Positions 1 to 5,128 are shown, counted from the first letter of the stretch. The stretch: DNA of 5,128 nucleotides from an uncultured Ruminococcus sp. (GCA_902773165.1 CACYDO010000062.1:1-5128); one strand, 5' to 3'. A program made the numbers and translations. The notes: generated by a model not told the origin, from the sequence alone.

Positions 1-106
1 TAGCATGCTTGTACTTCTTCTGCTTAATAAACTCCGCGTCCCAAAACTACTCTTTGTTAGCTTCACGGAAAGAAAACATAGCTGCCACTACTCCTCGGTT
101 TGGGTC

Positions 107-128
107 GTTATAGGCTGCCGCCTATAAC
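107..128. repeat. Perfect 9-bp inverted repeat
   Basis: GTTATAGGC at 107-115 pairs with GCCTATAAC at 120-128 across a 4-nt loop. The flanking GTC (104-106 region) and GAC (131-133) could lengthen the stem past a 2-nt bulge. There is no following T-run on either strand, so it is not a standard Rho-independent terminator. Confidence 0.7.
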
Positions 129-182
129 CCGACTCTATAACTTCTTTTACATTCCGCCCTCTATCGCTGGGCGGCTCGGCGA

Positions 183-212
183 GGTACTTTTTTGAACGCG
201 CAAAAAAGTACC
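183..212. repeat. Perfect 11-bp inverted repeat
   Basis: GGTACTTTTTT at 183-193 pairs with AAAAAAGTACC at 202-212 around the 8-nt loop GAACGCGC. The stem is A/T-rich next to the loop. It sits between the GC-rich stems at 154-174 and 227-274 and is part of the same compact element. Confidence 0.75.
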
Positions 213-226
213 CAAAAAACGCGCCC

Positions 227-274
227 AAGGGGGGCGAGCAAAGGTTATTCGCTTGCAGTATGCTCGCCCCCCTT
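227..274. repeat. Perfect 14-bp GC-rich inverted repeat
   Basis: AAGGGGGGCGAGCA at 227-240 is the exact reverse complement of TGCTCGCCCCCCTT at 261-274, with a 20-nt loop. This is the strongest stem in the window. There is no T-run after either arm, so simple termination is not indicated. A role as a repeat-element end or RNA fold is possible. Confidence 0.8.
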
Positions 275-310
275 CGGAAACCTCCTGCCTGTCTGTCAGT
301 CTAAGATAAA

Positions 311-432
311 TAGGCACACTATATATGGCGTTGTGCTTCGGTTTTATTGCTTGTAGGAAAGTTACAGGCAATAGGCTCTCTATATATGTTGCTTTGCTTT
401 GGCTATTCTTTTGTAGGTAAGCTTTAGAAATA
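311..432. repeat. Two imperfect 61-bp direct repeats
   Basis: The unit starting at 311 (TAGGCACACTATATATG) recurs at 372 (TAGGCTCTCTATATATG). The copies stay alignable over about 60 bp with many substitutions and one apparent 1-nt indel; a shared TTGTAGG lies near the end of each. By eye they are roughly 70-75% identical. The divergence implies an old duplication. The second copy fades into AT-rich sequence after about 425. Confidence 0.6.
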
Positions 433-484
433 AATAATATATGTATAAAATAGTATGATTAATAGTTGTTTATTAACAATTCCT

Positions 485-531
485 TAGTATAAAAATTACT
501 CCCATACGGTGAATTATATACCGCATGGGAG
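485..531 (-). terminator. Rho-independent terminator of the regulator-kinase operon
   Basis: Reading leftward, CTCCCATGCGGT (531-520) pairs with ACCGTATGGGAG (510-499) across a 9-nt loop, followed by TAATTTTT (498-491). The one position that breaks plus-strand pairing (A506/C524) becomes a G-U pair in the minus-strand transcript. The T-run is also on that side, so the terminator faces left. It lies about 240 bp past the kinase stop codon, which implies that the repeats at 661-768 are transcribed with the operon. Confidence 0.8.
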
Positions 532-590
532 ATCGTTATTTTACGAAAATCATTTTTTAATAGCTATAGCATATTGCCACGCATAGCCCT

Positions 591-634
591 GATCTCCGCG
601 AGATAAACACTCAAAAGTAAAAAACGCGGAGACC
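591..634 (-). other. Second stem in the operon 3' region
   Basis: In the minus-strand RNA, GGUCUCCGCG (634-625) can pair with CGCGGAGAUC (600-591) around a 24-nt U-rich loop. Eight pairs are perfect in DNA (593-600 with 625-632). The ninth (592/633) is A/C on the plus strand but G-U in the minus transcript, and the tenth is C-G. With the terminator this suggests that the region folds as leftward-transcribed RNA. It could protect the mRNA 3' end; function is inference. Confidence 0.4.
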
Positions 635-660
635 GACTTCCCGTCACAGCAAAGTAAAAT

Positions 661-768
661 CGGAACTGCTTCCGGGTGCATACCCGGCGGAACTGCTTCC
701 GGGTGCATACCCGGCGGAACTGCCTCCGGGTGCATACCCGGCGGAACTGCCTCCGGGTGCATACCCGG
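661..768. repeat. Four tandem 27-bp repeats with internal hairpins
   Basis: There are four head-to-tail copies at 661-687, 688-714, 715-741 and 742-768. Each starts CGGAACTGC and ends in the 16-nt inverted repeat CCGGGTGCATACCCGG (6-bp stem, 4-nt loop). The copies are identical except that base 11 is T in the first two and C in the last two. The array ends 4 bp from the kinase stop codon (TAA at 775-773), so it occupies the start of that gene's 3' untranslated region. The near identity points to recent expansion by slippage or unequal recombination, and the copy number may vary between strains. Confidence 0.95.
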
Positions 769-772
769 CCGG

Positions 773-2410
773 TTATGAGATCGGTTCGCCGTTCTCATTT
801 GTTCTTTCAAGCTCAAACCAGAATACAGTTCCTTTTCCAACCTTGCTGAATACGCCGAACTGGGCTTTGTGGAGTTTAAGCACAGTCTTTACGATGGAAA
901 GCCCCAGTCCTGTTCCTATTTTGGCGCTGCGGTGAGATTTATCGACCTTGTAGTACCTGTCCCAGATGTTTTTCAGCTTTTCCTGGGGAATACCGGGTCC
1001 GTTGTCGATGACCTCAATGCGCACGCGGTTGTCGTAGCATATCTGCCGAACAGTTATTTCCTTGCTTTCGCCTGCATAGTTGACGGCGTTGTTTACAAGA
1101 TTGTAGATAACCTGAGATATTTTCAGTTGATCGGCGTAAACGTAGACATTCTGATCATGCTCCAGTGTAAAGGAGAATCCGTCCTGCTCCTTGAGCTTTT
1201 TGTATCTGCCGAACATCTCCTTGATCGTGTCGGTAATGCAGAAGACGCTCGCTTCAAGCTTCATCGTACCGGCTTCGATCTTCGAAATGTCTATAAGATC
1301 GTTTACAAGCGATGTGAGCCGCGTTGCTTCGTCTATGATTATCTGAATATTCTCCGGTGTGTTTTCTCCGGGAATATCCTTCATTACCTCGCCATAGCCT
1401 GTGATAAGCGTGAGCGGAGTCCTAAGATCGTGCGATACGTTTGCGATCAGGTCTTTTCTCATCTGATCTACCTGCTGAAGCTCGGTCGTTGCGTAGTTCA
1501 GCGTGTCGCTTAGCTGCTCTACCTCTTTGTAGCCGCTTCCGCTGAATACAACGTCGTAATTTCCCTCTGCAAGCTCCTTCGCCGAGTTGTTTATGTTCTC
1601 TATCGGCAGAGCGATCCTTTTTGCGAAGATTATCGTCATGATCGCCGAGATAAGGATAAGGATCACAAGAATTATCCTGAGCTGATAGCCGAGAGTCTGA
1701 GTAACGCTTACGGAAGGAGTTATTACGGATTCGAGCAGCAGCAGATATTCTGTTCCCTCGGAATCGGTAAAGCTTGCGGAGAATATCAGCCGTTCTGCCT
1801 TGTTGTGTTCAAGCGTGGGCTTTTCCCCGACAAAATCATCACTTCCTTCCTGAAAATCTTCACCATAAACCTCGATTTGCTCCAGCGCTGTTATGTATGA
1901 ACCGCCGTTGTTTCTCGCTACAACGAAATAATCATTAAGCTCCTTCGTATCAAATTCATTTATGTTGCTGTCGTCGTTCATGATCGAGGAGTAAATACGC
2001 CTGTAATTCGCGTAAACATCGTGCGTACACAGGATGATGTCAACGTCGTTCTGAACGGAAATGGTGTCCATAAGCAGGTTAAGCTGCTTGTGGTTAATGT
2101 TGTTGACAATGCTTGAAGCACAGGTGGTCAGGTTTTTTGTTTTGATAGCCTTGTAAAAGCTGCCGAAAAACAGCGTTTGAAAAAGTAAAAGCACAATAAG
2201 GATTATCGTCGAAAACGAAACGAAGCTGAGGCTCAGCATAGCTATCAGCGACGGTCTTCGACTTTCTTTCCGCTCTTTGAGCTGCGAGGGCAGCGCTCTT
2301 GCAAAGCTCCTTAACGAGTCGGGGGAGAGCTTTTCTTTTATTTTTGCGGCTGTACTGCGAAGCTTACTGAAATTTTCGGGCAGAGCGGAGATAAATTCCT
2401 TTATATTCAT
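773..2410 (-). CDS. Sensor histidine kinase of a two-component system
   Basis: A 545-residue membrane kinase that should autophosphorylate and pass the phosphate to the regulator encoded just upstream. In order: a basic cytoplasmic N-tail (1-53); TM1 (about 54-83); an extracytoplasmic sensing region (about 85-242) matching no sensor fold I recognise; TM2 (about 244-263); HAMP (about 264-316); HisKA with phospho-accepting His327 in NVSHDLRTPL; and HATPase_c with the N box (Asn437, Asn441), G1 (DNGPGIP, 469-475), F box (RYYKVD, 485-490) and G2 (GTGLGLS, 499-505). All catalytic motifs are intact. The ATG at 2410 lies 6 nt after the regulator stop. GAGG (2425-2422) inside the last regulator codons is the likely ribosome site at 11 nt, so translation is probably coupled. 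The order resembles PhoR/ResE-type kinases, but the signal is unknown. Confidence 0.95.
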   Translation of the reverse strand: MNIKEFISALPENFSKLRSTAAKIKEKLSPDSLRSFARALPSQLKERKESRRPSLIAMLSLSFVSFSTIILIVLLLFQTLFFGSFYKAIKTKNLTTCASSIVNNINHKQLNLLMDTISVQNDVDIILCTHDVYANYRRIYSSIMNDDSNINEFDTKELNDYFVVARNNGGSYITALEQIEVYGEDFQEGSDDFVGEKPTLEHNKAERLIFSASFTDSEGTEYLLLLESVITPSVSVTQTLGYQLRIILVILILISAIMTIIFAKRIALPIENINNSAKELAEGNYDVVFSGSGYKEVEQLSDTLNYATTELQQVDQMRKDLIANVSHDLRTPLTLITGYGEVMKDIPGENTPENIQIIIDEATRLTSLVNDLIDISKIEAGTMKLEASVFCITDTIKEMFGRYKKLKEQDGFSFTLEHDQNVYVYADQLKISQVIYNLVNNAVNYAGESKEITVRQICYDNRVRIEVIDNGPGIPQEKLKNIWDRYYKVDKSHRSAKIGTGLGLSIVKTVLKLHKAQFGVFSKVGKGTVFWFELERTNENGEPIS

Positions 2411-2416
2411 TTTGCA

Positions 2417-3088
2417 TTACGCCTCGAAACGATAGCCCACGCCGCGAAGCGTAACTATGCACTTGCTGTATTCGCCCAGGCTTTTTCTCAGAAGCTTTAT
2501 GTGCGTGTCAAGCGTTCTGTCATCGCCGAAGAAATCGTATCCCCAAACGTGATTGATAAGCTTTTCTCTCGACAGCGCTATTCCCTTGTTCTTGACCATA
2601 AAGAAGAAAAGCTCGTACTCCTTTGGCGTCATATCTACTCGTTTTCCGTCTATGGTCACGATCCTTGCGCTGAAATCTACTTCAAGCGTCTTGAAGGTAA
2701 ATACATCGCGCTTCTGACCATCGTCAAGAGTTGTCCGCTTTAAAACTGCGTTTACACGCATCATAAGCTCCTTGGGCGAAAACGGCTTTACAACATAGTC
2801 GTCAATGCCAAGCTCAAAGCCGTGGATTTTGTCGTATTCCTCGCCTCTTGCTGAGAGCATGATAATTGGCGTCGAGCTGCGCTTGCGTATTTCACGGCAT
2901 GCGGAAAATCCGTCAAGCTCAGGCATCATAACGTCCATGATAATAAGATCAAACTGATTTCTCGTGCAGATTGAGATGGCTTCCAGACCGTCGGTCGCTT
3001 CTATAACCTCGTGTCCTTCAAAAACGGCGTATTTCTTTATCAGTTCTCTGATCCTGTATTCGTCGTCTACTACAAGTATTCTGCTCAT
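2417..3088 (-). CDS. OmpR/PhoB-family response regulator
   Basis: A 223-residue DNA-binding response regulator, the usual length for the family. The receiver domain (1-118) has the acidic pair Asp8/Asp9 in LVVDDE, phospho-acceptor Asp52 in IIMDVMMPELDG, the switch residue Ser79 and Lys101 in VKPFSPKEL. The C-terminal winged helix (about 127-222) has the typical TPKEYELF start, the HVWGYDFFGDDRTLDTHI recognition-helix region and a closing LRGVGYRFE. The ATG at 3088 is preceded by GAAAGG (3103-3098) at 9 nt. It is the first gene of the leftward operon, with the kinase immediately after it. Phosphorylation should promote dimerisation and binding to direct repeats. Its targets are unknown, and the heptamer repeats upstream of its own gene are candidates. 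The family is certain, but the pathway cannot be named. Confidence 0.96.
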   Translation of the reverse strand: MSRILVVDDEYRIRELIKKYAVFEGHEVIEATDGLEAISICTRNQFDLIIMDVMMPELDGFSACREIRKRSSTPIIMLSARGEEYDKIHGFELGIDDYVVKPFSPKELMMRVNAVLKRTTLDDGQKRDVFTFKTLEVDFSARIVTIDGKRVDMTPKEYELFFFMVKNKGIALSREKLINHVWGYDFFGDDRTLDTHIKLLRKSLGEYSKCIVTLRGVGYRFEA

Positions 3089-3139
3089 AATATTCAGCCT
3101 TTCAATATATATTAGATGTCAGACCGTTTATCGGACAAA

Positions 3140-3231
3140 ATGTGTACAATCGTTCACTTAACGCCTGATATTTTGGTCACTTACACATATTTTAACACAA
3201 ATTTTTGATAATTGGAATAGGGGAATGTGTA
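3140..3231. promoter_or_regulatory. Three evenly spaced ATGTGTA boxes, possible operator
   Basis: ATGTGTA occurs at 3140-3146 and 3225-3231, and its reverse complement TACACAT at 3182-3188. Centres are 42 and 43 bp apart, close to four helical turns, so all three would face the same side of the DNA. They lie between the divergent operons, upstream of the response regulator start. An OmpR-type regulator or another dimeric factor could bind here. No known consensus is matched, and chance is possible in AT-rich DNA. Confidence 0.3.
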
Positions 3232-3274
3232 TTTTATATGAATTTTCTCACAAAGTTTTAAAATTTGTCACTTA
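3154..3274 (+). promoter_or_regulatory. Three same-strand TCACTTA boxes, possible operator
   Basis: TCACTTA is found at 3154-3160, 3177-3183 and 3268-3274, all on the plus strand; the last two are GTCACTTA. The first two are 23 bp apart, about two helical turns. OmpR/PhoB-type regulators usually bind direct repeats spaced by about one turn, so this fits only loosely. The middle copy overlaps the TACACAT box at 3182-3188. Binding by the adjacent regulator is a guess. Confidence 0.3.
3233..3261 (-). promoter_or_regulatory. Weak candidate promoter for the regulator-kinase operon
   Basis: On the minus strand, TTAAAA (3261-3256) and TATAAA (3238-3233) are separated by 17 bp, a fair -10 with a poor -35. 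Transcription would start near 3226 and leave a leader of about 138 nt containing two of the ATGTGTA boxes. An alternative TTGTCC/TAATAT pair (3138-3133 and 3114-3109, 18-bp spacing) has a better -35, but transcription would start inside the ribosome site, so it is less likely. A poor -35 is common for activator-dependent promoters. Confidence 0.25.
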
Positions 3275-3290
3275 AAAAGGCGGATTGAGG

Positions 3291-3319
3291 TTGCAAATAT
3301 CCGTTATTTGGTATATAAT
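3291..3319 (+). promoter_or_regulatory. Sigma-A-type promoter of the fumarase operon
   Basis: TTGCAA (3291-3296), a 17-bp spacer, then a perfect TATAAT (3314-3319). Transcription should start near 3326, giving a leader of about 30 nt before the alpha-subunit ATG at 3356. This argues against the in-frame upstream TTG at 3308, which would lie before the transcript starts. The third TCACTTA box ends 16 bp before the -35. Confidence 0.8.
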
Positions 3320-3337
3320 TTTCTTATGTGTTTTGGC

Positions 3338-3348
3338 AGGAAGGAAGG
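3338..3348 (+). promoter_or_regulatory. Ribosome binding site deciding the fumarase alpha start
   Basis: AGGAAGGAAGG offers overlapping Shine-Dalgarno matches; the last GGAAGG ends 7 nt before the ATG at 3356. The frame is open back to a TTG at 3308, but the promoter and this site place the start at 3356. Confidence 0.85.
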
Positions 3349-3355
3349 TCTTCTA

Positions 3356-4207
3356 ATGAATATCAGAGAAATTTCGTCAGATGAGATAATCTGTGCGGTG
3401 AAAAAGCTGTTTATCGACTGCAATTATTATATCGGTGATGATATTATGAATGCGCTCGTTAAAGCGAGAGATAACGAGGATACTCAGCTTGCGCGCGATG
3501 TGCTTACGCAGATAATCGACAATGACCACATTGCAGCACAGGAGCAGATACCAATGTGCCAGGATACCGGCATGGCGGTGCTGTTCGTTGAGTACGGCGA
3601 CAGAGTCGTTGTTGACGGCTGCGGCTTTAACGCGGCGGTCGAGGAGGGCGTTCGCAGAGCGTATACAGACGGATATCTGAGAAAGTCTGTTGTTAGCGAT
3701 CCCGTTTTTGACAGGGTCAACACAAAGGACAATACGCCCCCTGTTATCCATACAACTATCGTTCCCGGCGATAAGATACATATCGTTGCAGGCGGCAAAG
3801 GCTTCGGCAGTGAAAATATGTCGGCGATAAAAATGCTTACTCCGTCGGCAGGAGTTGAGGGCGTTAAGAAATTTGTTCTCGACTCAGTCGCTTACGCAGG
3901 GCCTAACCCGTGTCCGCCGATTGTTGTAGGCGTAGGTATTGGCGGCACGTTTGAAAAGGCTGCTCAGCTTGCGAAAAAAGCGACGTTCCGCAGCATAGCT
4001 TCCAGCCACCCCGACGGGCGTTATGCGGCTCTGGAGCGCGAACTTCTTGAGCAGATCAACACGATGGGTACAGGCCCTGCCGGGCTTGGCGGCAAAACAA
4101 CAGCGCTTGGAGTCAATATAGAAACATACCCCACGCATATCGCAGGAATGCCTGTTGCGGTAAATATATGCTGCCATGCGTGCAGACACGGCGAGGTGAC
4201 TATATGA
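3356..4207 (+). CDS. Fumarate hydratase class I, alpha subunit
   Basis: A 283-residue alpha subunit of the two-subunit iron-sulfur hydro-lyase that adds water to fumarate to give (S)-malate in the cytoplasm. It corresponds to the N-terminal part of single-chain class I fumarases. The probable three [4Fe-4S] ligands are Cys68 in PMCQDTG, Cys186 in GPNPCPPIVVGVGIGGT, and Cys273 in ICCHACRH. Other family signatures are KGFGSENMS (148-156) and GTGPAGLGGKTTALGV (238-253). The start at 3356 follows a strong ribosome site and a promoter. The stop overlaps the beta start by 4 nt (ATGA), so the subunits are probably made in equal amounts. L-tartrate dehydratase alpha (TtdA) is the closest alternative and cannot be fully excluded by sequence alone. 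The absence of tartrate genes and common presence in anaerobic Clostridia favour fumarase. The [4Fe-4S] cluster implies oxygen sensitivity. Confidence 0.95.
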   Translation: MNIREISSDEIICAVKKLFIDCNYYIGDDIMNALVKARDNEDTQLARDVLTQIIDNDHIAAQEQIPMCQDTGMAVLFVEYGDRVVVDGCGFNAAVEEGVRRAYTDGYLRKSVVSDPVFDRVNTKDNTPPVIHTTIVPGDKIHIVAGGKGFGSENMSAIKMLTPSAGVEGVKKFVLDSVAYAGPNPCPPIVVGVGIGGTFEKAAQLAKKATFRSIASSHPDGRYAALERELLEQINTMGTGPAGLGGKTTALGVNIETYPTHIAGMPVAVNICCHACRHGEVTI

Positions 4208-4731
4208 AAAAAATAAATTTTCCTATTACGGAGGAGCAGCTCGGCGGCCTTCGCTGCGGCGACAGAGTTCTTGCTTCCGGTTATCTCTACACTGCACGTG
4301 ACGCCGCGCATAAGCGTATGTTTGAGCTTTTGCAGGAAGGGAAGGAGCTGCCTATAGATGTGAAGGGGCAGACGATCTACTATGTTGGTGCAGCGCCTGC
4401 AAAGCCCGGCAGCGTTATAGGTCCGTGCGGTCCTACTTCGTCGTACAGAATGGATAAGTATGCTCCGTCACTGCTTGACCGCGGCTTAAAGGTCATGGTC
4501 GGAAAAGGCGCAAGAAACGACGAGGTCATCTCGTCTATGGTGAAAAATAAGGCTGTTTATCTGATAGCGGTCGGAGGCGCGGCTGCGCTGATAGCAAAAA
4601 GCGTAAAGAAGGTCGATCTGATCTGTTACGAGGATCTCGGAACGGAGGCTATATACCGCTATGAGGTTGAGGATATGCCTTTGATCGTGGCAATAGACAG
4701 TGAGGGCAGAAATATTTATGTGCGCGAGTAA
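4204..4731 (+). CDS. Fumarate hydratase class I, beta subunit
   Basis: A 175-residue beta subunit, matching the C-terminal swivelling domain of single-chain class I fumarases, at the usual length for separate beta chains. Seen motifs are RCGDRVLASGYLYTARDAAHKR (17-38), the substrate-binding stretch GPCGPTSSYRMDKY (73-86), GKGARND (100-106) with the conserved Lys/Arg, and AVGGAAAL (122-129). It assembles with the alpha subunit into the active hydro-lyase. The ATG at 4204 overlaps the alpha TGA, and GAGGTGA (4193-4199) lies 4 nt before it. The frame is open upstream to an ATG at 4168, but that would overlap the alpha gene and lacks a comparable site. TtdB of tartrate dehydratase is the main alternative. 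The 3' end overlaps the next gene by 14 nt, so all three genes probably share one transcript. Confidence 0.95.
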   Translation: MKKINFPITEEQLGGLRCGDRVLASGYLYTARDAAHKRMFELLQEGKELPIDVKGQTIYYVGAAPAKPGSVIGPCGPTSSYRMDKYAPSLLDRGLKVMVGKGARNDEVISSMVKNKAVYLIAVGGAAALIAKSVKKVDLICYEDLGTEAIYRYEVEDMPLIVAIDSEGRNIYVRE

Positions 4732-5128
4732 CGTAAGGCTTGAACAAGGTGAGCATATTGAGCCTTTGGGCAGCGGCGTTTTCGTGATCGTATCGCAGGA
4801 AAATCGCTTTTCTACCGATACGGTCCTTCTTGCCGATTTTTCCGCGCCTAAAAAGCATGAGCGCGTTATTGAATTCGGCTCGGGCTGCGGAGCGATAAGT
4901 CTGATATGGTGCAGAAATATGCCGCCAAAAAGCATTGCTGCAATAGATATTCAGCCACAAGCTGCGGATATGATGAGAAGAAGTGTTGAGATGAATAAGC
5001 TTGACAGCAGAATTGAGGTCATAAACGCGGATATCCGAAATTTGAAGGGCGTTGTTCCGTTCGGGGAAATTGATATGATAACGATGAACCCGCCGTACAA
5101 GATCGGCGGCGGAGGAATTGTTAACGAA
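4718..5128 (+). CDS. tRNA1(Val) A37 N6-methyltransferase-like protein (partial)
   Basis: The first 137 codons of an S-adenosylmethionine-dependent methyltransferase of the TrmN6/YfiC (B. subtilis YabB) type; the frame is open to the right edge. Members are about 240-250 residues, so roughly half is missing. Visible: the family N-terminus with QENRFSTDTVLLADF (27-41); motif I VIEFGSGCGAI (50-60), which binds the cofactor; acidic Asp77 after strand 2 (AAIDIQ); and the N6-adenine catalytic motif NPPY (124-127), followed by a glycine-rich GGGGIVNE as in YabB-like proteins. These proteins methylate N6 of A37 in tRNA. The ATG at 4718 overlaps the end of the beta gene by 14 nt, and GTGAGGG (4700-4706) lies 11 nt before it. 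In many Firmicutes an RsmI 16S rRNA methyltransferase gene follows, which would be the expectation beyond the window. The closest alternative is another N6-adenine methyltransferase of the same fold. Confidence 0.9.
   Translation, partial: MCASNVRLEQGEHIEPLGSGVFVIVSQENRFSTDTVLLADFSAPKKHERVIEFGSGCGAISLIWCRNMPPKSIAAIDIQPQAADMMRRSVEMNKLDSRIEVINADIRNLKGVVPFGEIDMITMNPPYKIGGGGIVNE

Larger units (their letters stand above)
1..432. repeat. Hairpin-rich intergenic element, probably dispersed repeat
   Basis: No convincing gene is present. The stretch carries four consecutive perfect inverted repeats: 107-115/120-128 (9 bp, 4-nt loop), 154-159/169-174 (6 bp), 183-193/202-212 (11 bp, 8-nt loop) and 227-240/261-274 (14 bp, 20-nt loop). 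It ends in a 61-bp imperfect duplication (311-432). On the minus strand two overlapping frames stay open: 147-371, and 88-300 without a start codon. Open overlapping frames in both registers suit structured, GC-patterned non-coding DNA better than a gene. I recall near-identical conceptual peptides (for example one ending QPITTQTEE) from Ruminococcus-type genomes, where they would be spurious calls on repeat copies; this is memory, not a search. It could instead be a structured RNA or a non-autonomous mobile element. Its outer limits cannot be set from one copy. Confidence 0.5.
550..840 (-). other. Possible small repeat-containing ORF, doubtful
   Basis: A minus-strand frame of up to 96 codons starts inside the 3' end of the kinase gene in another register, crosses the four 27-bp repeats as four copies of the nonapeptide PGMHPEAVP, and ends at a TGA at 550-552. 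That stop lies 18 nt before the terminator hairpin, a typical spacing for a last gene. The only base that varies among the repeats (position 11 of the unit, T or C) is synonymous here (GAA/GAG). Against it: no ribosome site is seen before the ATG at 838-840 or before the Met codons inside the repeats, the first 20 or so codons overlap kinase sequence, and the part beyond the repeats has no ATG, GTG or TTG start in frame. I do not recognise the product. It is more likely 3' untranslated sequence or a gene remnant. Confidence 0.2.

Noticed and set aside
147..371. Minus-strand frame of 74 codons as a small protein gene
   Set aside because: It starts at a TTG with no clear ribosome site and spans strong inverted repeats and the first 61-bp repeat. 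A second overlapping frame (88-300) is equally open. This looks like a reading through repeat DNA.
661..768. CRISPR array
   Set aside because: The units are contiguous 27-bp copies with no unique spacers, and no cas gene is nearby.
869..1513. Long plus-strand open frame of 214 codons
   Set aside because: It is antisense to the catalytic half of the histidine kinase, whose motifs are all intact. The frame is a by-product of codon composition.
3308..3355. Upstream TTG start adding 16 residues to fumarase alpha
   Set aside because: It lies before the predicted transcription start and overlaps the -10 box. The strong ribosome site at 3338-3348 points to the ATG at 3356.
4168..4203. Upstream ATG for fumarase beta
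   Set aside because: It would overlap the alpha gene by 40 nt without a good ribosome site. The ATGA overlap at 4204-4207 with GAGGTGA before it is the normal coupled arrangement.
4486..4960. Two minus-strand frames of 103 and 149 codons
   Set aside because: They are antisense to the fumarase beta and methyltransferase genes, which show clear family motifs, and they have no recognisable product.

Overview
The window looks like chromosomal DNA from an anaerobic Clostridia-type Firmicute. The Ruminococcus / [Eubacterium] siraeum branch of the Oscillospiraceae is my best guess. The basis is strong AGGAGG-like ribosome sites, the two-subunit iron-sulfur fumarase, the YabB-like TrmN6 form, moderate GC, and intergenic repeat sequence that I remember, unverified, from that group. 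No phage, transposase, CRISPR or RNA gene is visible.

Layout. Positions 1-772 carry no convincing gene. Positions 1-432 are dense in inverted repeats and include a 61-bp imperfect duplication; this looks like a dispersed intergenic element. A Rho-independent terminator facing left lies at 485-531. Four tandem 27-bp repeats, each with a small hairpin, lie at 661-768 and stop 4 bp short of a histidine kinase stop codon. Positions 773-3088 (minus strand) hold a two-component operon: an OmpR/PhoB-type response regulator followed 6 bp later by a membrane histidine kinase. Positions 3089-3355 are the divergent control region. It holds a good sigma-A promoter for the rightward operon and two sets of repeated heptamers that may be operators. 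Positions 3356-5128 (plus strand) hold a tightly packed operon: fumarate hydratase alpha, fumarate hydratase beta (4-nt overlap), then a tRNA1(Val) A37 N6-methyltransferase-like gene (14-nt overlap) that runs off the right edge.

How it works together. The kinase should sense an external or membrane signal and phosphorylate the regulator at Asp52. The regulator's targets are unknown, but the shared intergenic region makes self-regulation or control of the fumarase operon possible. The two fumarase subunits together form the [4Fe-4S] enzyme interconverting fumarate and malate. The genes themselves are ordinary. The least explained parts are the repeat-rich 3' end of the kinase operon, the multi-hairpin element at the left, and the regularly spaced motifs between the operons. 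I found no convincing new multi-gene system.
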